NCBI RefSeq assembly: GCF_003344785.1
Contig: NZ_QPMK01000004.1
Location: 202,859 to 266,858 of the forward strand
From: Thalassococcus profundi
GTDB lineage: Bacteria; Pseudomonadota; Alphaproteobacteria; Rhodobacterales; Rhodobacteraceae
DNA length: 64,000 bases
Direction: 5' to 3'
The translations under genes were made by a program, and so were the position numbers. The notes below the pieces were generated by a model. It saw nothing but the letters and a program-made list of their open reading frames with translations, ran no database searches and was not told the origin of the DNA. The first letter of the stretch is position 1. The number at the start of each line of letters is the position of its first letter. Below, piece by piece: positions 10,245-21,835 of this stretch.

Positions 10245-10748
10245 TCATTCGTCGCCACGGTACGGTTTGACGTATTGCAGCGCCATGTCCCAGGGGAAGA
10301 AGATCCAGGTGTCCTGGCTGACTTCGGTGATGAAAGTGTCGACCTGCGGGCGGCCCTTGGGCTTGGCATAGACCGTGGCGATATGTGCGTTCGGCATATG
10401 CGCGCGCACCACTTCGAGCGTGCGGCCGGTGTCGACGAGGTCGTCGACGATCAGGACGCCGGTGCCGTCGCCCACCACCTCCATGTCGGGCGACTTGATC
10501 ACCCTGGGTTCGGACTGGGTCTGGTGGTTGTAGGATTTCACCGAAATCGTGTCGACGGTGCGGATGTCGAGCTCGCGCGCGACAATCATCGCCGGCGCCA
10601 TGCCGCCGCGGGTGATTGCGACCACCGCCTTCCAGGCGCCGTTCTCGGGTCCATGGCCCTGCAGCCGCCACGCCAGCGCTCGGGCGTCGCGGTGAAGCTG
10701 GTCCCAGCTGACGTGAAAGCCTTTTTCATGGGGCAGGAGATCGGTCAT
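10245..10748 (-). CDS. gpt: Xanthine phosphoribosyltransferase
   Basis: Salvages xanthine/guanine to nucleotides using PRPP at the inner face of the membrane. The 167-aa protein has the type I PRTase PRPP motif [13 protein letters not shown] at residues 98-110 and the flexible-loop/base regions expected (RGGMAPA near 47-53, [13 protein letters not shown] near the C-terminus). Length matches Gpt of other proteobacteria. It is followed by repeat family B and preceded, 22 bases away, by the exporter pair on the same strand, so it may be the last gene of that transcript. Confidence 0.92.
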   Translation of the reverse strand: MTDLLPHEKGFHVSWDQLHRDARALAWRLQGHGPENGAWKAVVAITRGGMAPAMIVARELDIRTVDTISVKSYNHQTQSEPRVIKSPDMEVVGDGTGVLIVDDLVDTGRTLEVVRAHMPNAHIATVYAKPKGRPQVDTFITEVSQDTWIFFPWDMALQYVKPYRGDE

Positions 10749-10770
10749 GGCATATCCTTTGCAGGGTCGG

Positions 10771-11382
10771 TCAGGTGAGCGCGATGCGCAGGCCGAACCC
10801 CGCGATCAGCAGCCCGAAGGCGCGGTCCAGCCAGGCCTTGGCGCGCAGGTAGAGCGCGCGGGCACGGGGCCGGGAAAAGGCGAAGGCGACGGCGATGTAC
10901 CATAGCACCTCGTTGGCAAAGATCACCACGATCAGTGCCGCGCGCAGGGCCAGCGGCGTGTCTGCGGGCACCAGACCCACGAACACGGCGCCGAAGAAGA
11001 CCGCGGTCTTGGGGTTGGTGGCAAAAGTCAGGAAGCCGAAGCGCATCGCGGAAAGCGCCGAGCGCGGGCCGCGTGTGGCGGTGTCGGGCAGGGGGCTGGT
11101 CGCGTGGCGCCAGAGCGTCCAGGCAATCCAGATCAGGAACAGCCCGCCGACGATCTTGAGCACGGCAAAGAGCGCCGGCACCAGTTCGAAAAGGAGCGCC
11201 AGACCGGCCATCGCCGCCAGCGCCCAGAGCGCCGCCCCCAGCCCGAATCCGAGCGACAGCGCGCAGGCGGTGCCGAAGCCGTCGGTGGCGGCGGTCCGCG
11301 CGGCGACGACGAAGGATGGCCCCGGGCTCATCGCCGCGGCGAGGTGGATCAACGCCACCGTGAGAAAGGCGCCAAGCGTCAT
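10771..11382 (-). CDS. LysE/RhtB family amino-acid exporter
   Basis: A 203-aa integral membrane protein with about six hydrophobic spans and the family N-terminal signature [13 protein letters not shown] (residues 19-31). Such transporters export amino acids such as lysine, threonine or homoserine lactones by proton exchange. The substrate is not predictable. It starts at ATG 11382 immediately after the stop of the preceding paralogue (TAG then ATG with no gap), so the two are co-translated and might act as a pair. Confidence 0.88.
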   Translation of the reverse strand: MTLGAFLTVALIHLAAAMSPGPSFVVAARTAATDGFGTACALSLGFGLGAALWALAAMAGLALLFELVPALFAVLKIVGGLFLIWIAWTLWRHATSPLPDTATRGPRSALSAMRFGFLTFATNPKTAVFFGAVFVGLVPADTPLALRAALIVVIFANEVLWYIAVAFAFSRPRARALYLRAKAWLDRAFGLLIAGFGLRIALT

Positions 11383-11991
11383 CTAGCGCGCCACCAGAAG
11401 GCGCAGGCCGAGAAGGCCCAGAACGCCCGCCGCAATGCGGTCGAGCAGCGGCTTGGCGCGCGGGTAGGCGCCGCGCGCCCGTGCCGTGCCCAGGAGGATC
11501 GCGAAAGCAGTGTAGGCCATAACCTCGACCAGGAAATGATTGAGCACGATCAGCCCCTTGGCCGTGATCGACAGGTCGGGGGGAAAGATCACCAGCAGCA
11601 CCGCAGAGGCGAAGAGCACGGATTTTGGATTGGCGAGGTTGACCAGCATGCCGGTCCGGAAGGCGCGCGCCGGGTCGATCCGGCGGGCGGGATCGGCCAG
11701 CGGCGCGCGGGCATCGCGCCAAAGGGTGTAGGCGATCCACAGAAGGTAGAGCGCACCGACGGTCTTGATGGCGAAATATGCGAACGGCACGAGCGCGAAG
11801 ACCGCCTGCAGGCCCAGCAGCGCCGCGGCGGTCCAGCCGGCCGCGACCAGGGCCAGCCCCACGCCCGTGGCGATGCCCGCTCGCGGACCTGCCACCAGCG
11901 CCGTGCGCAGCGCCAGCAGAAGCGCAGGTCCTGGGCTCGCGAGGGCCACCAGCAGGGCGATGTTGAAGGCGAGAAGGGCGGCGAGGGTCAT
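11383..11991 (-). CDS. LysE/RhtB family amino-acid exporter, tandem paralogue
   Basis: A 202-aa membrane protein with the N-terminal motif ASPGPALLLALRTAL and a NPKSVLF segment typical of this family, about six membrane spans. It is directly upstream of a second LysE-family gene with no intergenic base. The two share layout but differ clearly in sequence, so the duplication is old. Downstream of fabI on the same strand, its start is 4 bases from the fabI stop. Confidence 0.88.
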   Translation of the reverse strand: MTLAALLAFNIALLVALASPGPALLLALRTALVAGPRAGIATGVGLALVAAGWTAAALLGLQAVFALVPFAYFAIKTVGALYLLWIAYTLWRDARAPLADPARRIDPARAFRTGMLVNLANPKSVLFASAVLLVIFPPDLSITAKGLIVLNHFLVEVMAYTAFAILLGTARARGAYPRAKPLLDRIAAGVLGLLGLRLLVAR

Positions 11992-11995
11992 CGTG

Positions 11996-12802
11996 TCAGG
12001 CCTTGGTGATGTCGGGTGCGTCCACCGCCTTCATCCCGACGACGTGGTATCCGGCGTCCACATGGTGCGTCTCTCCGGTGACGCCGGAGCCCAAGTCCGA
12101 CAGCAGGTAGAGCGCGGATTTGCCCACATCCTCGATGGTCACGTTGCGGCGCAGGGGCGAGTTGTATTCGTTCCACTTCATGATGTAGCGGAAATCGCCG
12201 ATGCCGGAGGCGGCCAGCGTCTTGATCGGCCCGGCAGAGATCGCGTTGACGCGGATGTTGTCCTTGCCCAGATCCTCGGCGAGGTAGCGGACGGAGGCCT
12301 CGAGCGCCGCCTTGGCCACGCCCATGACGTTGTAATGCGGCATGATCCGTTCGGCGCCGTAATAGGTCATCGTCAAGGCCGAACCGCCGTTGGTCATCAT
12401 CTTCTCGGCGCGCTGCATGACCGCGGTGAAGCTGTAGACCGAGATGTCCATGGTCATGGCGAAGTTGTCGCGGCTGGTATCGACGTAGCGGCCCCGCAAT
12501 TCGCTCTTGTCGGAGAATCCGATGGCGTGCACGACGAAATCGAGGCTGTCCCAATGCTCGCCCAGGCTGGCGAAAAGCGTATCCACCGAGGCCATGTCGG
12601 CGACGTCGCAAGGCAGCACGATGTCCGAGCCAAGCTGTTCCGCCAGCGGGCCCACACGCTTTTTCAGCGCCTCGCCCTGGTAGGAGAATGCAAGCTCTGC
12701 ACCGGCATCGGCGAGGGTCTTGGCGATCCCCCAGGCGATCGACTTGTCGTTCGCCAGGCCCATGATCAGGCCGCGCTTGCCCGCCATCAGTGTATTTGAC
12801 AT
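11996..12802 (-). CDS. fabI: Enoyl-[acyl-carrier-protein] reductase (NADH)
   Basis: FabI reduces enoyl-ACP in the last step of each fatty-acid elongation cycle and is the target of triclosan-type inhibitors. The 268-aa protein is an atypical SDR with GLANDKSIAWGIA at the nucleotide site and the catalytic Tyr157-x6-Lys164 (YNVMGVAK). Start ATG 12802 is supported by GGAGG seven bases upstream; the longer frame begins in non-conserved sequence. It is divergent from pdxH with a 110-bp gap that must hold both promoters. Confidence 0.95.
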   Translation of the reverse strand: MSNTLMAGKRGLIMGLANDKSIAWGIAKTLADAGAELAFSYQGEALKKRVGPLAEQLGSDIVLPCDVADMASVDTLFASLGEHWDSLDFVVHAIGFSDKSELRGRYVDTSRDNFAMTMDISVYSFTAVMQRAEKMMTNGGSALTMTYYGAERIMPHYNVMGVAKAALEASVRYLAEDLGKDNIRVNAISAGPIKTLAASGIGDFRYIMKWNEYNSPLRRNVTIEDVGKSALYLLSDLGSGVTGETHHVDAGYHVVGMKAVDAPDITKA

Positions 12803-12912
12803 CCGTTCCCTCCAGCCGACATTAGGTTCCTGTCCTTTAGGCGAATGCCGGGACCCCATCAAGAGCACATGCCCGTCCGTGCGGGCGCATCCCAAGGCGA
12901 AAGGCCAGAGAC

Positions 12913-13518
12913 ATGAGCGACAGAACCGGTATCTTCGCGGGCAACGATCCTTTCGAGATCGCCCGCCGCTGGCTGGCAGAGGCGGAACGGTCAGAGATCA
13001 ACGACCCCAATGCCATGGCGCTCGCCTCGGTCGATGCCGACGGATTGCCCAACGTGCGCATGGTGCTGCTGAAGGAGATCGAGCCGGCGGCCTTCGTCTT
13101 TTATACCAATTACGAAAGCGCCAAGGGCACTGAGATCGACGCCTCTGGAAAGGCGGCCTTCGTGATGCACTGGAAAAGCCTGCGTCGGCAGGTGCGGGTG
13201 CGTGGTGCGGTCACGCGCGAGGATGGGCCGCAGGCGGATGCCTATTACCGGTCGCGTTCGCTCAAGAGCCGGCTTGGCGCCTGGGCGTCGCGACAGTCGC
13301 GGCCGCTCGACAGCCGGACCAGCCTGATGGCCGAAGTGGCGAAGGTGACGACGCAGAAGGGGACGTCGCCGGACCGGCCGCCGTTCTGGGGCGGCTACCG
13401 CATCGCGCCGGTGGAAATCGAATTCTGGGCCGACGGCGATTTCCGCCTGCACGACCGGTTCGTCTGGCGGCGGCGGAACCCTGCCGAAGCGTGGTCGGTG
13501 ACCCGTCTCAACCCCTGA
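12913..13518 (+). CDS. pdxH: Pyridoxine/pyridoxamine 5'-phosphate oxidase
   Basis: An FMN enzyme that oxidises PNP or PMP to pyridoxal 5'-phosphate. The 201-aa protein matches family length. FMN-binding features are visible: RMVLLKEI (about 50-57), [10 protein letters not shown] (65-74), and a C-terminal [14 protein letters not shown] with [10 protein letters not shown] substrate-site residues. It is transcribed divergently from fabI and is followed by a palindrome and the cold-shock gene. Confidence 0.95.
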   Translation: MSDRTGIFAGNDPFEIARRWLAEAERSEINDPNAMALASVDADGLPNVRMVLLKEIEPAAFVFYTNYESAKGTEIDASGKAAFVMHWKSLRRQVRVRGAVTREDGPQADAYYRSRSLKSRLGAWASRQSRPLDSRTSLMAEVAKVTTQKGTSPDRPPFWGGYRIAPVEIEFWADGDFRLHDRFVWRRRNPAEAWSVTRLNP

Positions 13519-13520
13519 CA

Positions 13521-13535
13521 TTCACGTCACGTGAA
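13521..13535. promoter_or_regulatory. 15-bp palindrome TTCACGTCACGTGAA upstream of cold-shock gene
   Basis: Perfect 7-bp arms around a single central C, starting 2 bases after the pdxH stop and about 95 bp before the cold-shock gene start. Geometry fits a dimeric repressor or activator operator; no regulator is adjacent. Confidence 0.4.
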
Positions 13536-13629
13536 GTGTATCCTTTGCCGAAATATGGCGTAAATTGGAGTGAGAGGGGCTTGCAATGGACCTCCCTGTT
13601 GTCGCAAGACATATGTGGGGATACAATCA

Positions 13630-14175
13630 GTGGAAACACTTTTGACAGATGATGAAACAGAAGCGCGACGCGTTCTGGGGAAGGTCAAGTGGTTCGATCC
13701 GGTCAAGGGCTTCGGCTTTGTGATCTCGGACGACGGCGGGGCTGACATCCTCTTGCACGCCAACGTGCTGCGGAACTTCGGGCAAAGCTCCGTCGCGGAC
13801 CAGGCCCGGATCGAAATCCGTGTGCAACAGACGGAACGCGGGGTTCAGGCGACCGAGGTTCTGCGAATCGAGCCGCCCGAAGGTGCCTCGAACCTTCCGC
13901 TGGCCGACTTCGAGGAAATCGATCCCGAGATTATGAACGCCGCACCTCTTGAACCTGCCCGGGTCAAATGGTTCGATAAGGCCAAGGGGTTCGGCTTTGC
14001 CAATGTGTTCGGCCGCAGCGAGGATGTGTTCGTGCATGTCGAGGTGCTGCGCCGGTCCGGTCTGGCCGACCTGCAACCTGGCGAAGCGCTGGCCATTCGG
14101 GTGATCGAGGGAAAGCGCGGTCGCATGGCCACCGAGGTGCACGCATGGGAATCCGCGCTGTCGCAAGACGACTGA
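13630..14175 (+). CDS. Double cold-shock-domain nucleic-acid binding protein
   Basis: A 181-aa protein with two CSD/OB-fold domains, at about residues 17-83 (GKVKWFDPVKGFGFV) and 110-172 (ARVKWFDKAKGFGFA), joined by an acidic linker. Each has the RNP1 KGFGF core; RNP2 is VLLH-like (ILLHANVL) in the first and VFVHVEVL in the second. Such proteins bind single-stranded nucleic acid and act as RNA chaperones. Start is uncertain: GTG 13630 is chosen because GGGG lies about 9 bases upstream; GTG 13570 would add a Cys-rich leader. The 3' end overlaps the next gene by 31 bases. Confidence 0.85.
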   Translation: METLLTDDETEARRVLGKVKWFDPVKGFGFVISDDGGADILLHANVLRNFGQSSVADQARIEIRVQQTERGVQATEVLRIEPPEGASNLPLADFEEIDPEIMNAAPLEPARVKWFDKAKGFGFANVFGRSEDVFVHVEVLRRSGLADLQPGEALAIRVIEGKRGRMATEVHAWESALSQDD

Positions 14176-14630
14176 CCGCCGTTTTCGTTTTTCTGTTTCT
14201 GAGTACGGTCTCCGCCACCGCGGCCTGCAGCCCCGATACGCTGTTCCTGAGAGGCGATTTCGGCACGGCGCGGTTCAGCGTCGCCGTGGCCGACACCGGC
14301 CCGAAGCGCAGCCGCGGGTTGATGTTCGTCGAAAAGATGGCCCGGTCGCAGGGCATGCTCTTTGTCTACCCGCGACCGCAGAGCGTGGCCTTCTGGATGA
14401 AGAACACGCTCATTCCGCTGGACATGATCTTTGCCGACGCAAGCGGCGTTGTGCAGCGCGTGCATGCCAACGCGGTGCCTGGCGATCTGACCGGCATCCC
14501 CGGCGGCGACGGCATCCAGTACGTGCTCGAGATCAACGGCGGGTTGTCGGCGCAGCTGGGGATCGAGGCGGGGGCGCAGATGCAGCATCCGGCCATCGAC
14601 CAGGCGCAGGCGGCCTGGCCCTGCGACTAG
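14145..14630 (+). CDS. DUF192 family exported protein
   Basis: A 161-aa protein with a signal peptide (about residues 1-27, hydrophobic LTAVFVFLFLSTVSATA) and a DUF192 domain marked by RSRGLMFVEKM, GMLFVYPRP and FWMKNTLIPLDMIF. Members are small periplasmic or extracellular proteins of unknown role. Its ATG lies inside the 3' end of the cold-shock gene in another frame (31-base overlap), so translation is probably coupled. Confidence 0.88.
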   Translation: MGIRAVARRLTAVFVFLFLSTVSATAACSPDTLFLRGDFGTARFSVAVADTGPKRSRGLMFVEKMARSQGMLFVYPRPQSVAFWMKNTLIPLDMIFADASGVVQRVHANAVPGDLTGIPGGDGIQYVLEINGGLSAQLGIEAGAQMQHPAIDQAQAAWPCD

Positions 14631-14682
14631 ACATCTTTGGTCTTTCCAATCCGGGCCGCGGCGTCTAAACGAACGCTTGGAT

Positions 14683-14759
14683 CGGGGCGTAGCGCAGCCT
14701 GGTAGCGCGACGGTTTTGGGTACCGTAGGTCGTAGGTTCGAATCCTATCGCCCCGACCA
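14683..14759 (+). tRNA. tRNA-Pro (UGG)
   Basis: Complete cloverleaf: acceptor CGGGGCG/CGCCCCG, D stem GCGC/GCGC, anticodon stem ACGGT/ACCGT with loop TTTGGGT (anticodon TGG), T stem GTAGG/CCTAT with TTCGAAT loop, discriminator A and encoded CCA. It begins 52 bases after the DUF192 stop. Confidence 0.93.
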
Positions 14760-14889
14760 TTTTTCCGCACAATGTGAGCCGTCGGAAAACCGCATGTCCT
14801 GCGCAGGGCGTCGCGCCGTCGCAGCCGCGTGTCTTCCCCATATCTAGTCTTCGGGCCGAGTCGTTTTCCTCCGTACAAACGCCTTCTCG

Positions 14890-14906
14890 CACCACATCAT
14901 GTGGTG
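14890..14906. promoter_or_regulatory. 17-bp palindrome CACCACATCATGTGGTG
   Basis: Perfect 8-bp arms around one base, in the 640-bp gap between tRNA-Pro and nrdJ. It lies about 500 bp upstream of nrdJ, so it may serve a transcript I cannot see rather than nrdJ itself. No coding region was supported in this gap. Confidence 0.4.
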
Positions 14907-15013
14907 TCGGGGGCGAAATCTCCGCTTCATGTTGTGGCATTTCTGCGTTTGCGCCGATTTTTTCATCCCGCTCCAAGCCGGTGCAAGGCAGCTTCGATCA
15001 ATCTCTCAACACC

Positions 15014-15022
15014 TGTGGATAA
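15014..15022 (-). promoter_or_regulatory. Consensus DnaA box upstream of nrdJ
   Basis: TGTGGATAA on the plus strand is an exact DnaA box (TTATCCACA on the minus strand). DnaA is known to control ribonucleotide reductase promoters in E. coli. The site lies 386 bp upstream of the nrdJ start; single 9-mers can occur by chance. Confidence 0.45.
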
Positions 15023-15215
15023 CCGCCCGCCGCGGCACCGATTTCCAAGATTTCCTGCGGCCCTGGCCTGTGAGTGATTCAGGGAGGAATCACGGACAGT
15101 TTCACACGCAGGCGCAGGCGGGGTCTGGTCAAACGAAAAAGTTGCCGCGGGGGCCTTAAAATTTCGTTGACGGGCCGGGCGCAAATACGTCAGGTTGTGC
15201 GAGCCGGTCAGGAAC

Positions 15216-15231
15216 ATACTAGATATAGCGT
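15216..15231 (+). promoter_or_regulatory. NrdR-box-like site upstream of nrdJ
   Basis: ATACTAGATATAGCGT matches the NrdR consensus (acaCwAtATaTwGtgt) at 13 of 16 positions by my count, including nine of ten in the core CTAGATATAG. A weaker partner (ATACGTCAGGTTGTGC, 15185-15200) lies exactly 31 bp upstream, the three-helical-turn spacing usual for paired NrdR boxes. Both are in the nrdJ promoter region. Confidence 0.55.
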
Positions 15232-15399
15232 CAGGCCGGCGGGGACAGACCTGAACACGACACGCCAATCATGAGCGGTTCGGCAGCGCAACAGCGCCGC
15301 CGGGGGCAGACTTGTCGCCAGAATTGGGCGCGCGCCGGTGCGGATCCGGGGCGCAGGGTAACGAAGCTGAGCAAAGCTGAAAAACACGGGGCAGCGACC

Positions 15400-19080
<3,681 letters not shown>

Positions 19081-19190
19081 GCGAACCCGCACCCGGTGAT
19101 GGGTGCGCAGGGGACCCGGCCGCGGGCCGACCGGGATCGGGTCCCCGACGAAAACGGACTGCGCTTTTGGGCAGATCGAGATCTAACGGG

Positions 19191-19255
19191 GCGTGACTCC
19201 GCAGAAAACGAGGTTTTCCGCTCTGTCACGCGCCACGAGAAATCCTTGATTTCTC
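19191..19255 (+). repeat. Two adjacent hairpins downstream of nrdJ
   Basis: First hairpin: outer arms GCGTGAC (19191-19197) and GTCACGC (19225-19231) enclosing an inner GCAGAAAAC/GTTTTCCGC stem. Second: perfect GAGAAATC-CTT-GATTTCTC (19237-19255). Both lie in the 451-bp gap between nrdJ and olsB, where I see no gene. They may be mRNA-stabilising structures or a repeat element. Confidence 0.5.
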
Positions 19256-19356
19256 ATGGGGCAAGAGGCCGGTGCGCCGGTCTTGGACGCGGGTGAGGCC
19301 GCAGGCAGAACCAGACACGGGCGGTGTAAAACAGAGCCTTACCAGCGAACCTTGAC

Positions 19357-19382
19357 AGGGCCCCCTTGCGGGGCCCTTTTTT
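19357..19382 (+). terminator. Rho-independent terminator between nrdJ and olsB
   Basis: Stem AGGGCCCC (19357-19364) with GGGGCCCT (19370-19377) and a six-T tail. It is 277 bases after the nrdJ stop, giving a long 3' region that includes the two hairpins at 19191-19255. Confidence 0.8.
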
Positions 19383-19531
19383 CATGTGAAGAATTAAGCG
19401 CTGCGGTCAAGCCACTGATGCCAAGCCAGAATCCTGAAGGGTTAGCCAAACCGGTGGCGGCTGGCCCAATTCCGGGTTCCCAGCGCGCGCCGGCTTGAGT
19501 AGAACCCAAGGGCAGATAAGGGACCCGCGCC

Positions 19532-20290
19532 ATGCCGTCTGAGCCTCCGCAGTTTTCCGTGTGCCTTGCCCGCGATGCCGCCGATGTGCGCGCGGCGCAG
19601 CGGCTGCGCTACGAGGTGTTTGTGGCCGAACTTGGCGGCGGCGGCGACGGCGTGGATCATGACGCGCGGCTGGAATGCGACCGCTTCGACGCGGTCTTCG
19701 ATCACCTGCTGCTGCGCGATGCCGCCCGTGGCAACGCGGTGGTCGGGGTCTACCGGGTGATGCGCGAAGACCAGGCCCAGGCCGCGGGACAGTTCTATTC
19801 CGAAGATGAATTCGACCTCGAACCCTTGCGAAGATCGGGCCGCAAGTTGTTGGAATTGGGGCGGTCCTGCCTGCATGCGGACTATCGCGGCGGGGCCGGG
19901 ATGATGCATCTCTGGCAGGCGCTCGCCGACTATGTGCAAAGCCACGGGATCGAGGTGCTGTTCGGCGCCGCCAGCTTCCACGGCACGGATGTCGCGGCGC
20001 TTCGGCAGCCGCTCTCGCTGCTGCATCACCGCCACCTGGCGCCCGAGCCGCTGCGGGTCCGCGCGCGGGTCTACCAGAGCATGGACCTGGTGGCCGAGGA
20101 CCAGATCGACCGCCGCCGGGCGATGCTCGAGACACCGGCACTGATCAAGGCTTACCTGCGGCTGGGCGGCACCGTGGGTGACGGTGCCTTTGTCGATCAT
20201 GCCTTCAACACCACCGATGTCTGCCTGGTCATGGACACGGCGCAGATGAACGAACGCCAGCGCAGCCTGTACGCACGCGGGTCCGCATGA
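19532..20290 (+). CDS. olsB: Ornithine-acyl-ACP N-acyltransferase
   Basis: OlsB attaches a 3-hydroxyacyl chain to ornithine, giving lyso-ornithine lipid, a phosphorus-free membrane lipid common in marine alphaproteobacteria. The 252-aa protein is of the GNAT/autoinducer-synthase-like fold: LRYEVFVAELG near residues 26-36, VVGVYRVMR near 70, and LELGRSCLHADYRGGAGMM (about 108-126), a hallmark of OlsB. ATG 19532 is the first start and gives family length. Its stop overlaps the olsA start (ATGA). Confidence 0.88.
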   Translation: MPSEPPQFSVCLARDAADVRAAQRLRYEVFVAELGGGGDGVDHDARLECDRFDAVFDHLLLRDAARGNAVVGVYRVMREDQAQAAGQFYSEDEFDLEPLRRSGRKLLELGRSCLHADYRGGAGMMHLWQALADYVQSHGIEVLFGAASFHGTDVAALRQPLSLLHHRHLAPEPLRVRARVYQSMDLVAEDQIDRRRAMLETPALIKAYLRLGGTVGDGAFVDHAFNTTDVCLVMDTAQMNERQRSLYARGSA

Positions 20291-21114
20291 GTGTCACCTG
20301 GCAAAGCGAAGACGCGCCGCCAGAGCCGCCACTGGGGCCGGTCGGCTGGCTGCGCGTTCTCGCGCGCGGGTCGATCATGGGGGTAACGGTGTTCGGCGGA
20401 CTCGCGGTGCTCTTGCTAGTGCGGCTGGTGGAACGCCCGCTGTGCGGCATGGACAGGCCCGCGACGCCCTACATCACGCAGGGCGTCTGCCGCGCGGCGC
20501 TGCGCATCCTCGGGCTGCCGGTCACACTGCACGGGCCGCGCATCGGCGGGCCGGGGGCGGTGGTGGCGAACCATTCCAGCTGGCTCGACATCTTCGTGCT
20601 GAACGCGCGCAAGAACGTCTATTTCGTCTCGAAATCCGAAGTGGCGGCCTGGCCGGGCATCGGCTGGCTCGCCCGCGCCACCGGCACGGTCTTCATCAAG
20701 CGCGATCCGCGCGAGGCCCGCGCACAGACCAAGGTATTCGAAGAGCGTCTGCTGCATGGCCACCGTTTGCTCTTTTTCCCGGAGGGCACATCGACCGACG
20801 GCTTGCGGGTTTTGCCATTCAAGACAACGCTGTTCGCGGCGTTCTTCAACGACGCTCTGAAGCACGAACTGCAAGTGCAGGCGGTCAGCGTGATCTACCA
20901 CGCGCCGCCGGGCGCGGACCCGCGCTTCTATGGCTGGTGGGGCGACATGAGTTTCGGCACGCATCTGTTGCGGACGCTGGCCGCGCGCCGCCATGGCCGG
21001 GTCGAGGTCCGGTACCACCCGCCGGTGCGCGTCGACGATTTCCCAAACAGAAAGAGCCTTGCCCAGCACCTCGAAGACCTGGTGCGTGAAGGTCATGCGC
21101 TGACTGAGGAATGA
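20287..21114 (+). CDS. olsA: Lyso-ornithine lipid O-acyltransferase
   Basis: A 275-aa PlsC-family acyltransferase that completes ornithine lipid synthesis. It has an N-terminal membrane segment (about residues 30-47), the catalytic NHSSWLD (HX4D box, about 98-104) and FPEGTSTDG (about 166-174). The 4-base overlap with olsB and the operon position identify it as the O-acyltransferase for lyso-ornithine lipid rather than a general phospholipid enzyme, although some PlsC proteins do both. Confidence 0.87.
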   Translation: MSVTWQSEDAPPEPPLGPVGWLRVLARGSIMGVTVFGGLAVLLLVRLVERPLCGMDRPATPYITQGVCRAALRILGLPVTLHGPRIGGPGAVVANHSSWLDIFVLNARKNVYFVSKSEVAAWPGIGWLARATGTVFIKRDPREARAQTKVFEERLLHGHRLLFFPEGTSTDGLRVLPFKTTLFAAFFNDALKHELQVQAVSVIYHAPPGADPRFYGWWGDMSFGTHLLRTLAARRHGRVEVRYHPPVRVDDFPNRKSLAQHLEDLVREGHALTEE

Positions 21115-21117
21115 CCG

Positions 21118-21756
21118 CTAACTCGCGGCACTTTCCGTCATTTCCGCGATCACCTTGAGCCAAAGCTCCGGCGGCTGCGCGCCCGGAACCGCGTGCTGTC
21201 CGCCGATGATGAAGGTGGGCACGGACGTCACGCCCATCTCGCGCGCGGCGGCGTCGCGGCCGCGGATCTCTTCGCGGTCGGCATCGCTGGCCAGCAGCCG
21301 CAGGATGATCGACGCATCGAGCCCGCAGCTGTCGGCGATGTCACCCAGCACCTCGGCCTCGCCGATGTCGCGGCCTTCCTTGAAATAGGCACGGAAGAGC
21401 GACGACACCACCGCCGTCTGCCGCCCCTCGATCCCGGCCCAGTGGATCAACCGGTGCGCATCGAGCGTGTTGGGCGTGCGCCGGATGCCGTCGAGGTTCA
21501 GGTCCAGCCCCGCCTTCTGGGCGTGTTCGGCCACCGGCATGTAGGCTTTGACCGCGCCGTCCTTGCCGCCGAACTTGCCTTCGAGATATTCGCGCCGGTC
21601 CATTCCTTCGGCGGGCATCTCGGGGTTCAGCTGGAAGGGATGCCATTCGATGGTGAAAGGATGATCCGGTGCCTGTTCCAGCGCCCGGTCGAGGTAGGAT
21701 TTGCCGATATAGCACCAGGGGCAGATCGGATCGGACATGATATCGAGTTTGACCAT
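21118..21756 (-). CDS. DsbA/FrnE family thioredoxin-fold oxidoreductase
   Basis: A 212-aa cytoplasmic DsbA-like protein with CPWC (SDPICPWCYIG, near residues 8-18) and the cis-proline region VTSVPTFIIGG near 182-192. FrnE-type members act on disulfides or were linked to polyketide synthesis and stress resistance. No signal peptide is seen. ATG 21756 is used because the fold begins at MVKLDIMSDP; longer starts add 15 or more unconserved residues. It converges on olsA with a 3-base gap. Confidence 0.87.
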   Translation of the reverse strand: MVKLDIMSDPICPWCYIGKSYLDRALEQAPDHPFTIEWHPFQLNPEMPAEGMDRREYLEGKFGGKDGAVKAYMPVAEHAQKAGLDLNLDGIRRTPNTLDAHRLIHWAGIEGRQTAVVSSLFRAYFKEGRDIGEAEVLGDIADSCGLDASIILRLLASDADREEIRGRDAAAREMGVTSVPTFIIGGQHAVPGAQPPELWLKVIAEMTESAAS

Positions 21757-21835
21757 CGGGATGTGCCTTTCCTGCGGAGTTTCAGAGACCATATCAGCCG
21801 CATGCCGGGATTGCACGGGCGCCCTTCGGAGCGGG

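Noticed and set aside
14665-14976. Minus-strand frame containing VGAIGFEPTTYGTQNRRATRLR
   Set aside because: This peptide is a translation of the reverse complement of tRNA-Pro, a common false gene call.
14760-15399. Possible cobalamin riboswitch before nrdJ
   Set aside because: No B12-box-like motif or matching fold was seen; only DnaA/NrdR-like sites were supported.
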